Notes: a model not told the origin generated them from the letters alone. A stretch of 64,000 bases of DNA from AP-16 sp963755055 (GCA_963755055.1 CAVWIS010000027.1:248001-312000); one strand, 5' to 3'. Shown: positions 9,051-17,915, counted from the stretch's first letter. Numbers and translations are program-made.

Positions 9051-9503
9051 TCAGCCCTCGCCGGCCTCCGATTTCAGCGGCTTGCGAAATGGCGTCAACC
9101 CGGCGGCGCCTGCCCAGCGTTTGGCGTACCACAGCGCAACCGCAATGCCCGCGGAGACGGCGGCCGTAACCAGCGGCTCCGCCCATTGCGGCGGAAAATG
9201 CGACGGATGGGCGAAGACATCGCCGATGAGCGTCACCACCGCGCTGAGGGTGGCCTGGCGGACGACGCTGTCATAGGCCCGGTCCATCTGCGCGAGGAGC
9301 GCGACGGTGGCCAATGCGCCGACCGTCCCGCAAACCGTCGCCAGCTGCACATGCTCGAGGCTGAACGCGACGAAAATGTTGCCGCGCGCCATGACCAGAA
9401 GGCAGGCGAACCACGCGCCGCAAAACTTTTCGATGGCAGGACGGACAAGCCCGCCCTTGCGCAGGTCAAGGGATACGCGCCCACCGAGGTTCAGGGTTGG
9501 CAT
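9051..9503 (-). CDS. Membrane protein of unknown function (150 aa)
   Basis: ATG 9503 (MPTLNLGGR) is preceded by GAGAGGGCG. Three or four hydrophobic segments are visible (AWFACLLVMARGNIFVAF, LATVCGTVGALATVALL, TLSAVVTLIGDVF, PLVTAAVSAGIAVALWYA), so it is a polytopic inner-membrane protein with a short cytoplasmic tail. No family is recognised. Confidence 0.6.
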   Translation of the reverse strand: MPTLNLGGRVSLDLRKGGLVRPAIEKFCGAWFACLLVMARGNIFVAFSLEHVQLATVCGTVGALATVALLAQMDRAYDSVVRQATLSAVVTLIGDVFAHPSHFPPQWAEPLVTAAVSAGIAVALWYAKRWAGAAGLTPFRKPLKSEAGEG

Positions 9504-9682
9504 CCGGTCGCCCTCTCGTGCTCGCTCTGCTCTCAGCGCCTGTGCCGATGTGCAGGACCCGGCCGGGAAGGGCAAATCACTTCCGCGCCGCGCGGCCATC
9601 AATTCCGGGTGACGGCCGGTTGATCCGGAAAGCTGTGCCGCTGCGACAAAACCGATCCGGGTGAGAGCGAGTCGCTGGCCGC

Positions 9683-10033
9683 CTAAGCCCTGCGCGGTCC
9701 GCCGCGCTCAGCGAAAGCCAGCGCCACCCAGTCACGCGTCTGGGCCGTGGCGGTCGCAAGGCCTGCTGTCACATGGGACACGAGCGGAGCCGGAACGCGC
9801 GCCAGCAGGCGGGCAAGGAGATGCTGCGCCCGCGCAATATCGTCCAGGGTATCACCATCGAAGGCAGGTGTTTCATCCTTCTCCACGGCAAGACGATCGA
9901 GTTCGCCGATGACGTCGGCGATATCGGACGCGGTCAGCTCGCGGGCGACGACGGGGATACGGTCCTCGGGAAGCGGCTCCCACGGCGCGAGGCCTGTCTT
10001 CGCAGCGGCAATGACCTGCTGAAAACGTTTCAT
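9683..10033 (-). CDS. Hypothetical protein (116 aa)
   Basis: ATG 10033 gives MKRFQQVIAAAKTGLAPWEPLPEDRIPVV..., a soluble acidic helical protein with two helices rich in Asp/Glu (ASDIADVIGELDRLAVEKDE, FDGDTLDDIARAQHLLARLLA). Composition supports a real coding frame. No domain is recognised. Confidence 0.5.
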   Translation of the reverse strand: MKRFQQVIAAAKTGLAPWEPLPEDRIPVVARELTASDIADVIGELDRLAVEKDETPAFDGDTLDDIARAQHLLARLLARVPAPLVSHVTAGLATATAQTRDWVALAFAERGGPRRA

Positions 10034-10155
10034 CCCGCCTCCCCCGCGTACAACAGTGGCAACCATGACGGCAGCATGAGCCCCGGCAAACACCCGTTAT
10101 GGGTGGGTGTTGCAATCCGATGGCCGGGGTTCACAGGTTCTCCCGCGGATCTCGA

Positions 10156-10347
10156 TCAGTGCGGGGCGTGAGGCCAGTGGGCCGGATGGGTCGACTGGTA
10201 GGCGTCGCTGAGCTCCTGCCGGAGCGCAATGACATTCTGGGTGTCCACGCTGAAGCCGACGATTGACGACGTGCCGCCGCCGGTCACGCAATCGATGTCA
10301 GCGTCGGTCAGCACGCTCGGCTCGCCGGCATTCGGGTTCCTGGTCAT
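10156..10347 (-). CDS. Double-glycine-leader peptide (RiPP/bacteriocin-like precursor), orphan
   Basis: 63 residues. ATG 10347 is preceded by GGAGCAAATC. Residues 11-24 (SVLTDADIDCVTGG) match the LTxxExxxVxGG type of leader used by double-glycine-processed peptides; cleavage would follow Gly24. The remaining 39 residues contain SSIVGFSVDTQNVIALRQEL and a His/Pro-rich tail (THPAHWPHAPH) unlike the two peptides at 17-18 kb. No C39 peptidase-ABC transporter or modifying enzyme is adjacent. The leader type is seen directly; secretion and bioactivity are inferred. Confidence 0.55.
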   Translation of the reverse strand: MTRNPNAGEPSVLTDADIDCVTGGGTSSIVGFSVDTQNVIALRQELSDAYQSTHPAHWPHAPH

Positions 10348-10671
10348 GATTTGCTCCATCATCAGGGCACGACCGCCGTGCCCTCTTCGACGGAGGGATA
10401 CTGCCAGGCACATTTGCGGCGCGCTGTTCCCCAGGTAACAGGCGCGCATGCGATCGACGGGGTGAGGAACGAGCCGCGCTGGCAGGCGGTGCGCGAGGCC
10501 TCGATCAACCTTTCGGCGAAATGCCGGGCATGGCGGTTCCGCGACGCCTGCGGCGGCTATCTCCCTGCGCCTCCCCCGTTGCCGCTGCAACACTGCAATG
10601 CCGCCGGCAGGTTTGACTCCGGCAGCCCGGATTGCAACCATGCCTCCCGACAGGGAGCGAGCGACGATCGC
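10348..10671. other. Divergent intergenic region
   Basis: About 320 bases between the minus-strand leader peptide and the plus-strand hydrolase. It must hold both promoters. No coding frame with a recognisable product was seen. Confidence 0.35.
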
Positions 10672-11457
10672 ATGGCAGCCGTGGCGTGGACCGACTCCAC
10701 CGTGGAGTTTCCCGGCTGGAAGCTGCACCTGTCACGCGCCGGCAGCGGCAGGCCGGTGCTGGTGCTGCATCATGACACCGGCACGCCGGACCGCCTGCCG
10801 CTCTACGACGCGCTGGCGAGCAAATACGACGTGCTCGTCCCGCACCATCCGGGCTACAGCCGGTCGGAACGGCCGGAATGGATGCGCAGCGTGCGCGATA
10901 TCGCCGTCATCTACCGCGGGTTGCTGAGCGACCTCGGCATCGAGAAGGCCGCGCTGGTCGGCCTCGGATTCGGCGGCTGGATCGCCGCCGAGATGGCGAG
11001 CATGGCGCCGGGCGATCTCGCCGGGCTGGTGCTGGTCGGCGCCATGGGCATCAAGCCGCCGGAGGGATTCATCCTGGACCAGGCGATCGTCGGCTACATC
11101 GACTATGCCCGCTCAGGCTTCCACGACCAGAAAGCCTTCGACCGGGTCTACGGCGCCGAGCCCTCCAACGACCAGCTGGTCGAGTGGGATGTCTGCCGCG
11201 AGATGAGTTTTCGCATCGCGTGGAAGCCGTACATGTACAGCCAGACCCTGCCGCATCTCCTGGGCGCCGTGCGCGCGCCGGCGCTGCTGGTATGGGGCGA
11301 CGACGACAAGGTCGTGCCGCCGAGCGCCAGCCGGTGCTATGTCGAGGCGCTGCCCAAGGCGGCGCTCAAGATCGTCAGGGACTGCGGCCACTGCGTCGAC
11401 ATGGAGAAGCCCGACGAGCTAGCGTCGCTCATCACCGCCTTCCTCGGTCAGGAGTAA
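10672..11457 (+). CDS. Alpha/beta-hydrolase-fold protein without the nucleophile Ser
   Basis: 261 residues with an alpha/beta-hydrolase core: VLVLHHDTGTPD near residue 30 (oxyanion-loop region), nucleophile-elbow position GLGFGG at 97-102, acid-position residues WGDDD at about 209-212 and a His at 240 (DCGHCVDMEKP). The elbow should read G-x-Ser-x-G; residue 99 is Gly, so classical ester hydrolysis is unlikely. The next gene, an LLM flavin oxidoreductase, starts five bases after its stop, so they form an operon and probably act on the same substrate. ATG 10672 was chosen because upstream residues are of non-coding composition. Confidence 0.85.
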   Translation: MAAVAWTDSTVEFPGWKLHLSRAGSGRPVLVLHHDTGTPDRLPLYDALASKYDVLVPHHPGYSRSERPEWMRSVRDIAVIYRGLLSDLGIEKAALVGLGFGGWIAAEMASMAPGDLAGLVLVGAMGIKPPEGFILDQAIVGYIDYARSGFHDQKAFDRVYGAEPSNDQLVEWDVCREMSFRIAWKPYMYSQTLPHLLGAVRAPALLVWGDDDKVVPPSASRCYVEALPKAALKIVRDCGHCVDMEKPDELASLITAFLGQE

Positions 11458-11462
11458 CCGCC

Positions 11463-12704
11463 GTGCATCTGATGTACTTCACCGAGCAGCCGATGTCGGC
11501 CTATTCCGAGCAGGCCGGCCGCGATTTCGGCGCCACCGCGCTGATGTTCCCCAACAGGCATTTCGATCCGGTCGCCGGATCGCGGCTCTATAACGAGTAC
11601 ATCGAGCAGTACCGGCTCGCCGAGGAGGTCGGCGTGGACGGCATCATGCTCAACGAGCATCACAACGCGCCGTTCTGCATGCAGGCGAAGGCCAACATTT
11701 TTGCCGCGATCCTCGCCGCCATGACCGAGAAGGTGAAGATCGTCATGCTGGGCAATCCGCTGCCGCTCGCGGAAAACCCGGTGCGGCTGGCCGAAGAGCT
11801 GGCGATGATCGACATGATCTCCAAGGGGCGCCTGGTCTCCGGCTTCGTGCGCGGCGGTGGGCAGGAGCAGCTGGCGACCGGCGTGAACCCCGCCTTCAAC
11901 CGCGAGCGTTTCGAGGAGGCGCATGAGCTGGTGGTCAGGGCATGGACCGAGCCCGGCCCGTTCCGCTTCGAGGGCCAGCACTATCAGCACCGCGTGGTGA
12001 ACCCCTGGGCGCTGCCGCTGCAGAAACCCTATCCGCGGGTGTGGGTCCCGGGCGTGATCAGCAAGGAGACCATCATCTGGGCGGCGCAGCAGCGCTACCC
12101 CTATATCGCGCTGAATACCTCGATCGCCGACACCAGGCGGATCTGGGAGCTTTACGACAAGGTCGCCGAGGAGACGGGCTACACCGCCGGCCCGGAAAAC
12201 CGCGGCTACCTGATCCAGGTGCACGTCTCCGACAACGAGGAGAAGGCGATCGAGAATGCCAAGGAGTTCCGCTGGATGCAGGGCGAGTTCACCGGCCTGG
12301 CGCATCCGGTATGGAGCACGCCGTCGGGCTACGGCTCGCCCACCAATCGCCGTGCCTTCGTAGAATTCTCGGCCGGACGCCGGCCCAACCCGCGCGGCAT
12401 GACCAGTTTCGAGCAGCAGATGGCCGACCTGCGCATCATCGCCGGCACGCCGAAGACGGTGGTGCCGAAGCTCAGGAAGATCCTGGAGGAGACCCGACCG
12501 GGCATCCTGGCGCTATGGGGCAACGACGGCAAGGTGAGCCAGAAGGATTCGCTCACCTGTATCAGATTGATCGGCGAGGAGGTGTTTCCGCAGATCCGGG
12601 AGATCGCCCGAGAGCTCGACCTCAACGGCCCGTTCGAGACAGATGCGCCGGTGCACCTGAGGTACTCGAAAGATCTGAGAAAGGCCCAGGCCGCGGCGGA
12701 ATAG
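11463..12704 (+). CDS. LLM class flavin-dependent oxidoreductase (luciferase-like)
   Basis: 413 residues from GTG 11463 (or ATG 11472), close behind the hydrolase. The luciferase-like barrel is clear: VDGIMLNEHHNAPF, KVKIVMLGNPLPLAENPVRLAEELAMID, SGFVRGGGQEQ, and a C-terminal GTPKTVVPKLRKI. Members use reduced flavin and O2 for monooxygenation of small carbon compounds. With the hydrolase-like partner it suggests a two-gene catabolic or detoxifying unit; the substrate cannot be told. A second, only distantly similar family member is at 18750-19856. Confidence 0.9.
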   Translation: MHLMYFTEQPMSAYSEQAGRDFGATALMFPNRHFDPVAGSRLYNEYIEQYRLAEEVGVDGIMLNEHHNAPFCMQAKANIFAAILAAMTEKVKIVMLGNPLPLAENPVRLAEELAMIDMISKGRLVSGFVRGGGQEQLATGVNPAFNRERFEEAHELVVRAWTEPGPFRFEGQHYQHRVVNPWALPLQKPYPRVWVPGVISKETIIWAAQQRYPYIALNTSIADTRRIWELYDKVAEETGYTAGPENRGYLIQVHVSDNEEKAIENAKEFRWMQGEFTGLAHPVWSTPSGYGSPTNRRAFVEFSAGRRPNPRGMTSFEQQMADLRIIAGTPKTVVPKLRKILEETRPGILALWGNDGKVSQKDSLTCIRLIGEEVFPQIREIARELDLNGPFETDAPVHLRYSKDLRKAQAAAE

Positions 12705-12724
12705 AAGCCGTCCCGCCGACCACG

Positions 12725-13792
12725 TCACCGGCGCGGCAGGTGCGCCTCAGTAACCGGGCTCACCGGGACTTCCGCCGCGGCCGTGCGGCAATCGGCATGC
12801 GTGCTCCGCGACATTCTCCTTTCACGGTCCTCCCGCCGACGCCAGTCCGAGGGCGACACGCCAATCACCTTCTTGAATGCGCGGCTGAAGGACGCCTCGG
12901 ATTCGTAACCGATCTTCGCGGCTATGCTTGCGAGATTGGTCTTGCCGCTGGTCAACAGCCCCGACGCAATCTGCATCCGCCACTTGGCGAGATAGTGGAT
13001 CGGCGGAATTCCGACGAGCTCCGCAAAACGTTCGGCGAGAACCGAGCGCGACAGGCCGGCTTCTCTCGCCAGCTCATCGATGGTCCAGTCGTGCGCGGGT
13101 CGCGCGTGCATCATCGACATCACCTTGCCAATGAATGGATCACGCAGACCCGCCAGCCACCCGGAGTGCTCCGGCGGAAGCGTCCCGAGATGGCGGCGCA
13201 CGACGTCGATGAACAGCAGCTCACTCAGTTTGGTGAGCACGCTTTCGCTGCCGGCATGGTTTCCCGCCGCTTCCGCTACGGCAAATCGGATGAACTGGCT
13301 GATCCAGCCGGCTCCGTCGCGCGCGGGGTCTCCCACCTTGATGACCGGCGGAAGGCTCTCCAGCAGAGGATTGAACGGCCGCGCGTCGCAAGCGAGATAG
13401 CCGCAGACAAGATTGGTCGAAGCCGGCCCGTCGCCATAATTGATGCAGAACGGCTTCTTGGCGGCGGCAGCGACCTCCAGGACATCTGGCATGGGCGGAT
13501 CGGCACGCAGCCCCGGGCGGCTCGACATGGTGTGAGAGGCACTGTCGGTGATGACAATGACCTGACCGGCTTTGAGCGCAATCGGCTTTCCGCCGGCGAC
13601 CGTGGCAAAGCAGCTGCCTGCCGTCACCACGTGATAGGCGATCAGGTGATCGGCGTCCGGCAGGATCTTCGGCAGGATCAGCTCCCGCGCCGGTGACGCA
13701 ACGGCCCATGGCTCCCGGGCTACGATCTCGAAATAGGCCGCGCCGGTCAGCCGGACCGTTTTCAGCAGATCAGACAAGACATCCGCAGCCAT
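12725..13792 (-). CDS. AraC-family transcriptional regulator with cupin sensor domain
   Basis: 355 residues from ATG 13792 (MAADVLSDLLKTVRL). The N-terminal half is an AraC-type cupin ligand domain (LIAYHVVTAGSCFATVAGG, GQVIVITDSASHTM). The C-terminal half has the double helix-turn-helix: DWTIDELAREAGLSRSVLAERF and SIAAKIGYESEASFSRAFKKVIG, ending GVSPSDWRRR. It converges with the LLM oxidoreductase gene and diverges from the GFA gene, either of which could be its target; that is inference. Confidence 0.9.
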   Translation of the reverse strand: MAADVLSDLLKTVRLTGAAYFEIVAREPWAVASPARELILPKILPDADHLIAYHVVTAGSCFATVAGGKPIALKAGQVIVITDSASHTMSSRPGLRADPPMPDVLEVAAAAKKPFCINYGDGPASTNLVCGYLACDARPFNPLLESLPPVIKVGDPARDGAGWISQFIRFAVAEAAGNHAGSESVLTKLSELLFIDVVRRHLGTLPPEHSGWLAGLRDPFIGKVMSMMHARPAHDWTIDELAREAGLSRSVLAERFAELVGIPPIHYLAKWRMQIASGLLTSGKTNLASIAAKIGYESEASFSRAFKKVIGVSPSDWRRREDRERRMSRSTHADCRTAAAEVPVSPVTEAHLPRR

Positions 13793-13956
13793 TCGCCCCT
13801 CCGACTGAACGCTCTCGAATCGCGGACGCGCTGTCAAGCGATACGGACGCTCGATCATTCCGTCGGCTGCCGCATGGCTTAGGTAAGCGCTCGAGGCGCC
13901 TCCATATGATGGCGCTCCCAGCTCGCGAGATGCGACACACACGAGGCTCGAGGACA

Positions 13957-14382
13957 ATGACGACACATACAGGCCGATGCTTCTGCGGAGCCGTGGAGAT
14001 CGAGGTGAATGGCGATCCCGAGGTGATGGGCTACTGCCACTGCAGCTCGTGCCGATCATGGTCGGCCGCGCCGGTGAATGCCTTCACCTTGTATAAGCCG
14101 GAGAAGGTGAAGGTTACCAAGGGCGCCGAGCTCGTTGGCCGCTATATGAAGACTGAAAGGAGCGACCGGCAATACTGCAAGAGGTGCGGCGGTCACCTGC
14201 TGACCGATCATCCGCTTTGGCAGCTGGTCGACGTCTATGCGGCCACCATCCCGAGCCTGCCATTCAGCCCCAGCGTCCACGTCAACTATGCCGAGACCGT
14301 ATTGCCGATGAAAGACGGGCTGCCCAAGCTGAAGGACTTCCCGGCCGAAATGGGCGGGTCCGGCGTTGTCCTGGCCGAGTAG
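13957..14382 (+). CDS. GFA family (glutathione-dependent formaldehyde-activating-like) zinc protein
   Basis: 141 residues. Zinc-ligand cysteines are all present: CFC (8,10), CHCSSC (27-32) and CKRCGG. This is the Gfa/CENP-V fold. Family members bind glutathione adducts; in most genomes the exact substrate is unknown and the formaldehyde role is disputed. The ATG at 13957 follows CGAGGACA and gives MTTHTGRCFCG. It is divergent from the AraC regulator and may be controlled by it. Confidence 0.9.
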   Translation: MTTHTGRCFCGAVEIEVNGDPEVMGYCHCSSCRSWSAAPVNAFTLYKPEKVKVTKGAELVGRYMKTERSDRQYCKRCGGHLLTDHPLWQLVDVYAATIPSLPFSPSVHVNYAETVLPMKDGLPKLKDFPAEMGGSGVVLAE

Positions 14383-14439
14383 CGAGCCCTCCTGCAGCCG
14401 GCTGACGAAGCCGAAGCACCAAGACCAGCAGAGGACCGA

Positions 14440-15135
14440 ATGTACGACCGTACGGACGAAGCCATGTCACCTGATGGCGCCTTGGCCGCAACACGGCCCG
14501 CCGCCGAACCGAGACACCAGGAGAGCTTTTTTGGCTGGGTCACGCTTCTGGTGCATCGACATCGGGCGCGGCTCGTTCGGGTCGTGCGCCGGGAAGGCGT
14601 GCGGGCCGATGACGCGCTCGATTGCGTTCAGGAAGCGTTTCTGGGCTTCCTCAATTTGCCGCAGGCGCGGCTTCTCGTTGGCCTGCCGGATGACTCCGCG
14701 CGAATGCTGACCATTCTCGCGCGCAACATCGCGCGCAACCGTCGCCGCCGGCATGACTACGTCAAGCCGCACATCGTCGAGGACGAGGTGCTCCTGGGCC
14801 TTGCTTCCGACGCGGCCTCGGCCGATCACGCCATTGCGGTGGCCGAGCAAGTTGTGCTGACCCTCGGCTGCATGACGACGTTGAGCGACGTGCAGCGTGC
14901 AGTCGTCAACCTGCGGCTGGTCGATGAGGTGCCCGGGGAGAACGTGGCGCGCGAGCTCGGCACAACTCCTGCCCATGTGGGCGTTCTGCTGTTCCGCGCC
15001 AAGCGGGACTTGCGGCGCTGCCTCGAGGGGGCGGATGTGCCTTCATCCCCTCCTTCCGGGGAGACGCCGACCCGCCGCGCCAAATCGAGGGTCGCGCGGA
15101 CGCCGGCGCGATCCCTCGATCCGGCCTCGAGCTAG
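14440..15135 (+). CDS. ECF-type RNA polymerase sigma factor
   Basis: 231 residues (ATG 14440; 14464 is an alternative). Region 2 is visible as LVHRHRARLVRVVRREGV...DALDCVQEAFLGFL, and region 4 as TLSDVQRAVVNLRLVDEVPGENVARELGTTPAHVGVLLFRAKRDLRRCLEG. The C-terminal 30 residues are a Pro/Arg-rich tail. No anti-sigma factor is next to it. Its stop overlaps the end of the convergent EthD gene by four bases. Confidence 0.85.
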   Translation: MYDRTDEAMSPDGALAATRPAAEPRHQESFFGWVTLLVHRHRARLVRVVRREGVRADDALDCVQEAFLGFLNLPQARLLVGLPDDSARMLTILARNIARNRRRRHDYVKPHIVEDEVLLGLASDAASADHAIAVAEQVVLTLGCMTTLSDVQRAVVNLRLVDEVPGENVARELGTTPAHVGVLLFRAKRDLRRCLEGADVPSSPPSGETPTRRAKSRVARTPARSLDPASS

Positions 15136-15443
15136 GCGGCGTCGTCGATCAGAAGAACTTGCGGTGGGCCGCCCGACGAAATCGATGCGGCGTGCCTCAA
15201 CGCTTCCTGGCCGCTCTTTGATTGCGCGCAGGCCTTCGCCGCTTCGGCGTCGGGAAATGCCACGAAGGAGATCGTGTGCGCAAAGGGGGTCCCTCCCGGC
15301 GCACCGAGCACGCGCTTGGTCGTCACGCCAGTGGCGCCGACAAGACGTGGCCCGGCATAGGGCAGATGCTCTTCGCGATAGGCACGATCGAATTCCGCGG
15401 GGTCTTTCGGCGGCGGATAGATGACCAGCAATTGTACAGACAT
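15132..15443 (-). CDS. EthD family protein
   Basis: 103 residues from ATG 15443 (MSVQLLVIYPPPKDPAEFDRAYREEHLPYA). The pattern of a beta strand, a PxDxxxFDxxYxxxHxP motif and a C-terminal FAHTISFVAFPDAEAAKAC segment is the EthD dimeric alpha-beta barrel. Such proteins accompany oxidative degradation pathways; their own reaction is often unclear. Confidence 0.85.
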   Translation of the reverse strand: MSVQLLVIYPPPKDPAEFDRAYREEHLPYAGPRLVGATGVTTKRVLGAPGGTPFAHTISFVAFPDAEAAKACAQSKSGQEALRHAASISSGGPPQVLLIDDAA

Positions 15444-15661
15444 GGCTAGCTCCTTCAGTTGGTGGCTCACATGTCTTTAGGTGCTGACCAAGGTACGCAT
15501 TACACACAGCAAGAACATTGCTGCCGGGAAGAGCCGCAGCGATGTCGATTTGTCGAGCTCGGCTACCAACGGCCGAGCCCAGGTGACCATCAGGTGACCC
15601 GACCCGGATCCAGACCATCGAGCACAGGTCGGGGCTATCGATCCCGGTCCGCCGTCGTGCT

Positions 15662-16462
15662 CTACCGCGCCACCAGATTGGTGACCGCGCCGCCGGTTGC
15701 GGTGCGCCCGCCGTCGACGACGAATTGTCCGCCCGTGGTGTTGGAGGCGAGGTCGGAGCAGAGGAAGAGCACCATGTTGGCGATCTCATCCACGGTCGCA
15801 TAGCGCCCGCTCGGTATCGCGGCCTGGTAGCGCTCGCCGACCGCGGCCGGGTTGTCGGGCGAGATCTGCTCCTCCAGCGCATGGATCATGCGCGTATCGA
15901 CCGGCCCGGGGCACACGGCATTCACCCGGATGCCCTGGCGAGCGACTTCGCCTGCCGCCGTCTTGGTGAGCCCGATCACGGCGTGCTTCGATGCCACATA
16001 GGCCGACATGCCCGGCGTCGCCACCAGACCAGCGACGGAAGCGGTGTTGACCACTGCGCCGCCGCCCTGGCGGATCATTTCCGGCAGCACATGGCGCAGG
16101 CCGAGGAATACCCCCTTCACATTCACGCCGATTACGGCGTCGAACATGGCCTCTTCGTATTCCGCGGTCGGAGCAAGCTTGCCCTCGATGCCGGCGTTGT
16201 TGAAAAAGCAGTCGATCCGGCCGTATTTCTCCACCGCCGCCCTGACATAGGCCTTCACATCCTCGGACCTGGTGACATCGGCCGTTACCGCAATGGCTTC
16301 TCCGCCGTTCTGGTGGATGATGCCGATGGTCGCTTGCGCCCCCGCGCTGTCGCGGTCGACCACCACCACCTTCGCGCCGTGGCGCGCGAACGCCACGGAT
16401 GTCGCCCGGCCGATTCCATTGCCGCCGCCGGTGACCAGCGCAACCCTGCCGGTGAAATCCAT
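15662..16462 (-). CDS. SDR family oxidoreductase
   Basis: 266 residues, classical short-chain dehydrogenase. NAD(P) motif TGGGNGIG (11-18), an Asp ending strand 2 (VVVVDRD, favouring NAD), NNAG near 89, catalytic Ser in NTASVAG and Tyr-Lys in YVASK, then PGPVDTRM and the C-terminal GGQFVVDGGRTATGG. It probably oxidises or reduces a secondary alcohol or ketone. Stand-alone; about 200 bases separate it from the EthD gene. Confidence 0.92.
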   Translation of the reverse strand: MDFTGRVALVTGGGNGIGRATSVAFARHGAKVVVVDRDSAGAQATIGIIHQNGGEAIAVTADVTRSEDVKAYVRAAVEKYGRIDCFFNNAGIEGKLAPTAEYEEAMFDAVIGVNVKGVFLGLRHVLPEMIRQGGGAVVNTASVAGLVATPGMSAYVASKHAVIGLTKTAAGEVARQGIRVNAVCPGPVDTRMIHALEEQISPDNPAAVGERYQAAIPSGRYATVDEIANMVLFLCSDLASNTTGGQFVVDGGRTATGGAVTNLVAR

Positions 16463-16594
16463 TCTGCCTGCCCTCCGCCAGATAACCCATACAGCCTATC
16501 ACCGGGACCCGCGCGTGTGACATCTGTCCCAGATGCGAAACACGGATGAATGTCAAGACGATCGTACCGACCATGTTCGAGCGTCATCCGGAAT

Positions 16595-16858
16595 GTGAAG
16601 CGTACGAAGCCGGCGCGTATCGTGGTCCTCGTCGTCGCGGTGGCGGCGGCCGGATCAGCCGCCTATTTGGCCAGTGGCAATGGCCAGTCGCACCGACCAC
16701 AAACCGGCGCCGCCGCCCGCCCCCGTCGTCCAGATCGAGACGGTGGAAATCCTGGTGGCCAAGGCCGACATGGGCATGGGCCAGGTGGTCGCCTCCGACC
16801 AGCTTCAATGGCAGGTCTGGCCGGCGGCCGCCGCGAGCCCCAATCTCATCCGCAGGAG
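16595..16858 (+). pseudogene. cpaB (Flp pilus assembly) 5' remnant
   Basis: The frame from GTG 16595 reads VKRTKPARIVVLVVAVAAAGSAAYLASG, the CpaB membrane anchor. After a frame change near 16695 it continues KPAPPPAPVVQIETVEILVAK and MGMGQVVASDQLQWQVWP, the CpaB SAF domain start. It stops matching near 16858, so about 90 of roughly 260-280 residues remain. No other cpa/tad gene is nearby. Bases 16859-17055 after it carry no clear gene. Confidence 0.7.
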
Positions 16859-17062
16859 CGGCTCGGCGCTCGACACACCCCCAGCATGGGGCACCGGGCG
16901 GACCGTTGGCTGGACCACAGCCCCGTCTTCGCCGGATCACAGCGGATACAAGATCTGGTCGGTCCCAGAACCGCTCGAGCCGCTGCAGCGCCCTGTTCAG
17001 ATCCGCGAATTGGTGTGCCTGTATCGCGCCGACCTGCTCCACGGTGCGAACTTGCGCGGTAG

Positions 17063-17094
17063 CTGAGTTGGTACCCTTGCGGATACCGACTCAG
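17063..17094 (-). terminator. Hairpin after the left leader-peptide gene
   Basis: CTGAGTTGGTACCC pairs with GGATACCGACTCAG across a four-base loop; the mismatched positions are mostly G-T compatible. It sits just downstream of the stop at 17107. The counterpart on the right arm is at 18258-18285. There is no T-tract, so it may only protect the 3' end. Confidence 0.5.
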
Positions 17095-17106
17095 TTTCAG
17101 GACGGC

Positions 17107-17292
17107 CTACAGGTTGCGCCCCATTTGCTGCCAGTTCTCGAAAGTAGCGCCACCTGTCAGGTCTGACAGAACATGGGCGGCCGAAAAAGCCCCCACAATA
17201 ATCCCAATCACGCCGCCCGTTACCACATTCATCTCTTCGACGGTCAGCTCGTGGATTTGGTCGCTCATTCCGGTGTTGATTGTCGTCGTCAT
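17107..17292 (-). CDS. Double-glycine-leader peptide A (RiPP/bacteriocin-like precursor)
   Basis: 61 residues: leader MTTTINTGMSDQIHELTVEEMNVVTGG, then a core of 34 residues starting VIGIIVGAFSAAHVLSDLTGG and ending QQMGRNL. The LTxEEMxVVTGG leader is the type cut after GG by C39-peptidase ABC exporters. The core is Cys-free with a hydrophobic Gly/Ala-rich first half, as in unmodified class II bacteriocins. No exporter or immunity gene is seen. Paralogue B lies on the other inverted arm. Confidence 0.6.
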   Translation of the reverse strand: MTTTINTGMSDQIHELTVEEMNVVTGGVIGIIVGAFSAAHVLSDLTGGATFENWQQMGRNL

Positions 17293-17630
17293 GTACGTTT
17301 CCTTTGCGTTTGCAATCCGCGATGTTCACCGCGGATATGGGCCAGACGGATGCTCCCGTCATTGATGTGGTCGCGTGCGACTTGCCAATTCGGTCATCGC
17401 GAAGCACCGTTTTGTGATGGTAAGCACAAGTTTGAACACGCCGTTTTTCAGCCGCCGATGAAGCGTGGAGCGGTCCGGCCGGCCGATCCGACGAGCGCTC
17501 GGGAATATCGTTGAGCCGGCGATTGCCCGACCAGATCACCACGCCCGCTGCGGGCGCAATGGCGGGCCTTCGTCAAGCCAATCTGTCGCAAAGGGTGGCA
17601 TGCACCAGACTTGAGCAACGGGGAGATATC

Positions 17631-17915
17631 ATGTTTTCCAAAGCCATCCTCGCGCTGGCGGCCGTTGTGGCCGTGGGCGTCTGGGCCATTGCATCCATTC
17701 ACGCAGATGTTGCGCTGAAGACGCTCGGTCCGACGGGCCCCCAGATCGATACCAACGCGCTGATGCACAATGCGGGGAACATCCCCACTCGGTCTTTCGC
17801 CGCGCAACGCTATTCTCGGGCAAGCCCGGTAGCTGTGGGCAGACGCCGGGCCTCGTCGGATCAGCCGGCCGGACCGCTCCACGCTTCATCGGCGGCTGAA
17901 AAACGGCGTGTTTAA
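17631..17915 (+). CDS. Small secreted protein whose 3' part runs into the inverted arm
   Basis: ATG 17631 follows GGGGAGATATC. MFSKAILALAAVVAVGVWAIASIHA is a signal peptide or anchor; the mature part reads LKTLGPTGPQIDTNALMHNAG. From about residue 74 (after 17852) the frame is encoded by the duplicated arm (SSDQPAGPLHASSAAEKRRV), so the C-terminus is probably not original. Function unknown. Confidence 0.55.
   Translation: MFSKAILALAAVVAVGVWAIASIHADVALKTLGPTGPQIDTNALMHNAGNIPTRSFAAQRYSRASPVAVGRRRASSDQPAGPLHASSAAEKRRV

Larger units (their letters stand above)
17056..17494 (-). repeat. Left arm of a ~440-bp inverted duplication
   Basis: This arm is nearly the exact reverse complement of 17852-18290. 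It contains a terminator hairpin, a double-glycine-leader peptide gene (17107-17292), its upstream region (ribosome site AAAGGAAACGTAC) and about 200 bp more ending at CCGGCCGATCCGACGAG. The two arms differ mainly inside the peptide core regions. The 357-bp spacer carries a small secreted-protein gene. Confidence 0.9.

Noticed and set aside
16859..17055. Minus-strand text VRTVEQVGAIQAHQFADLNRALQRLERFW considered as a gene end
   Set aside because: Looks protein-like, but no family is recognised and the frame degenerates within 45 codons; left as unassigned debris.
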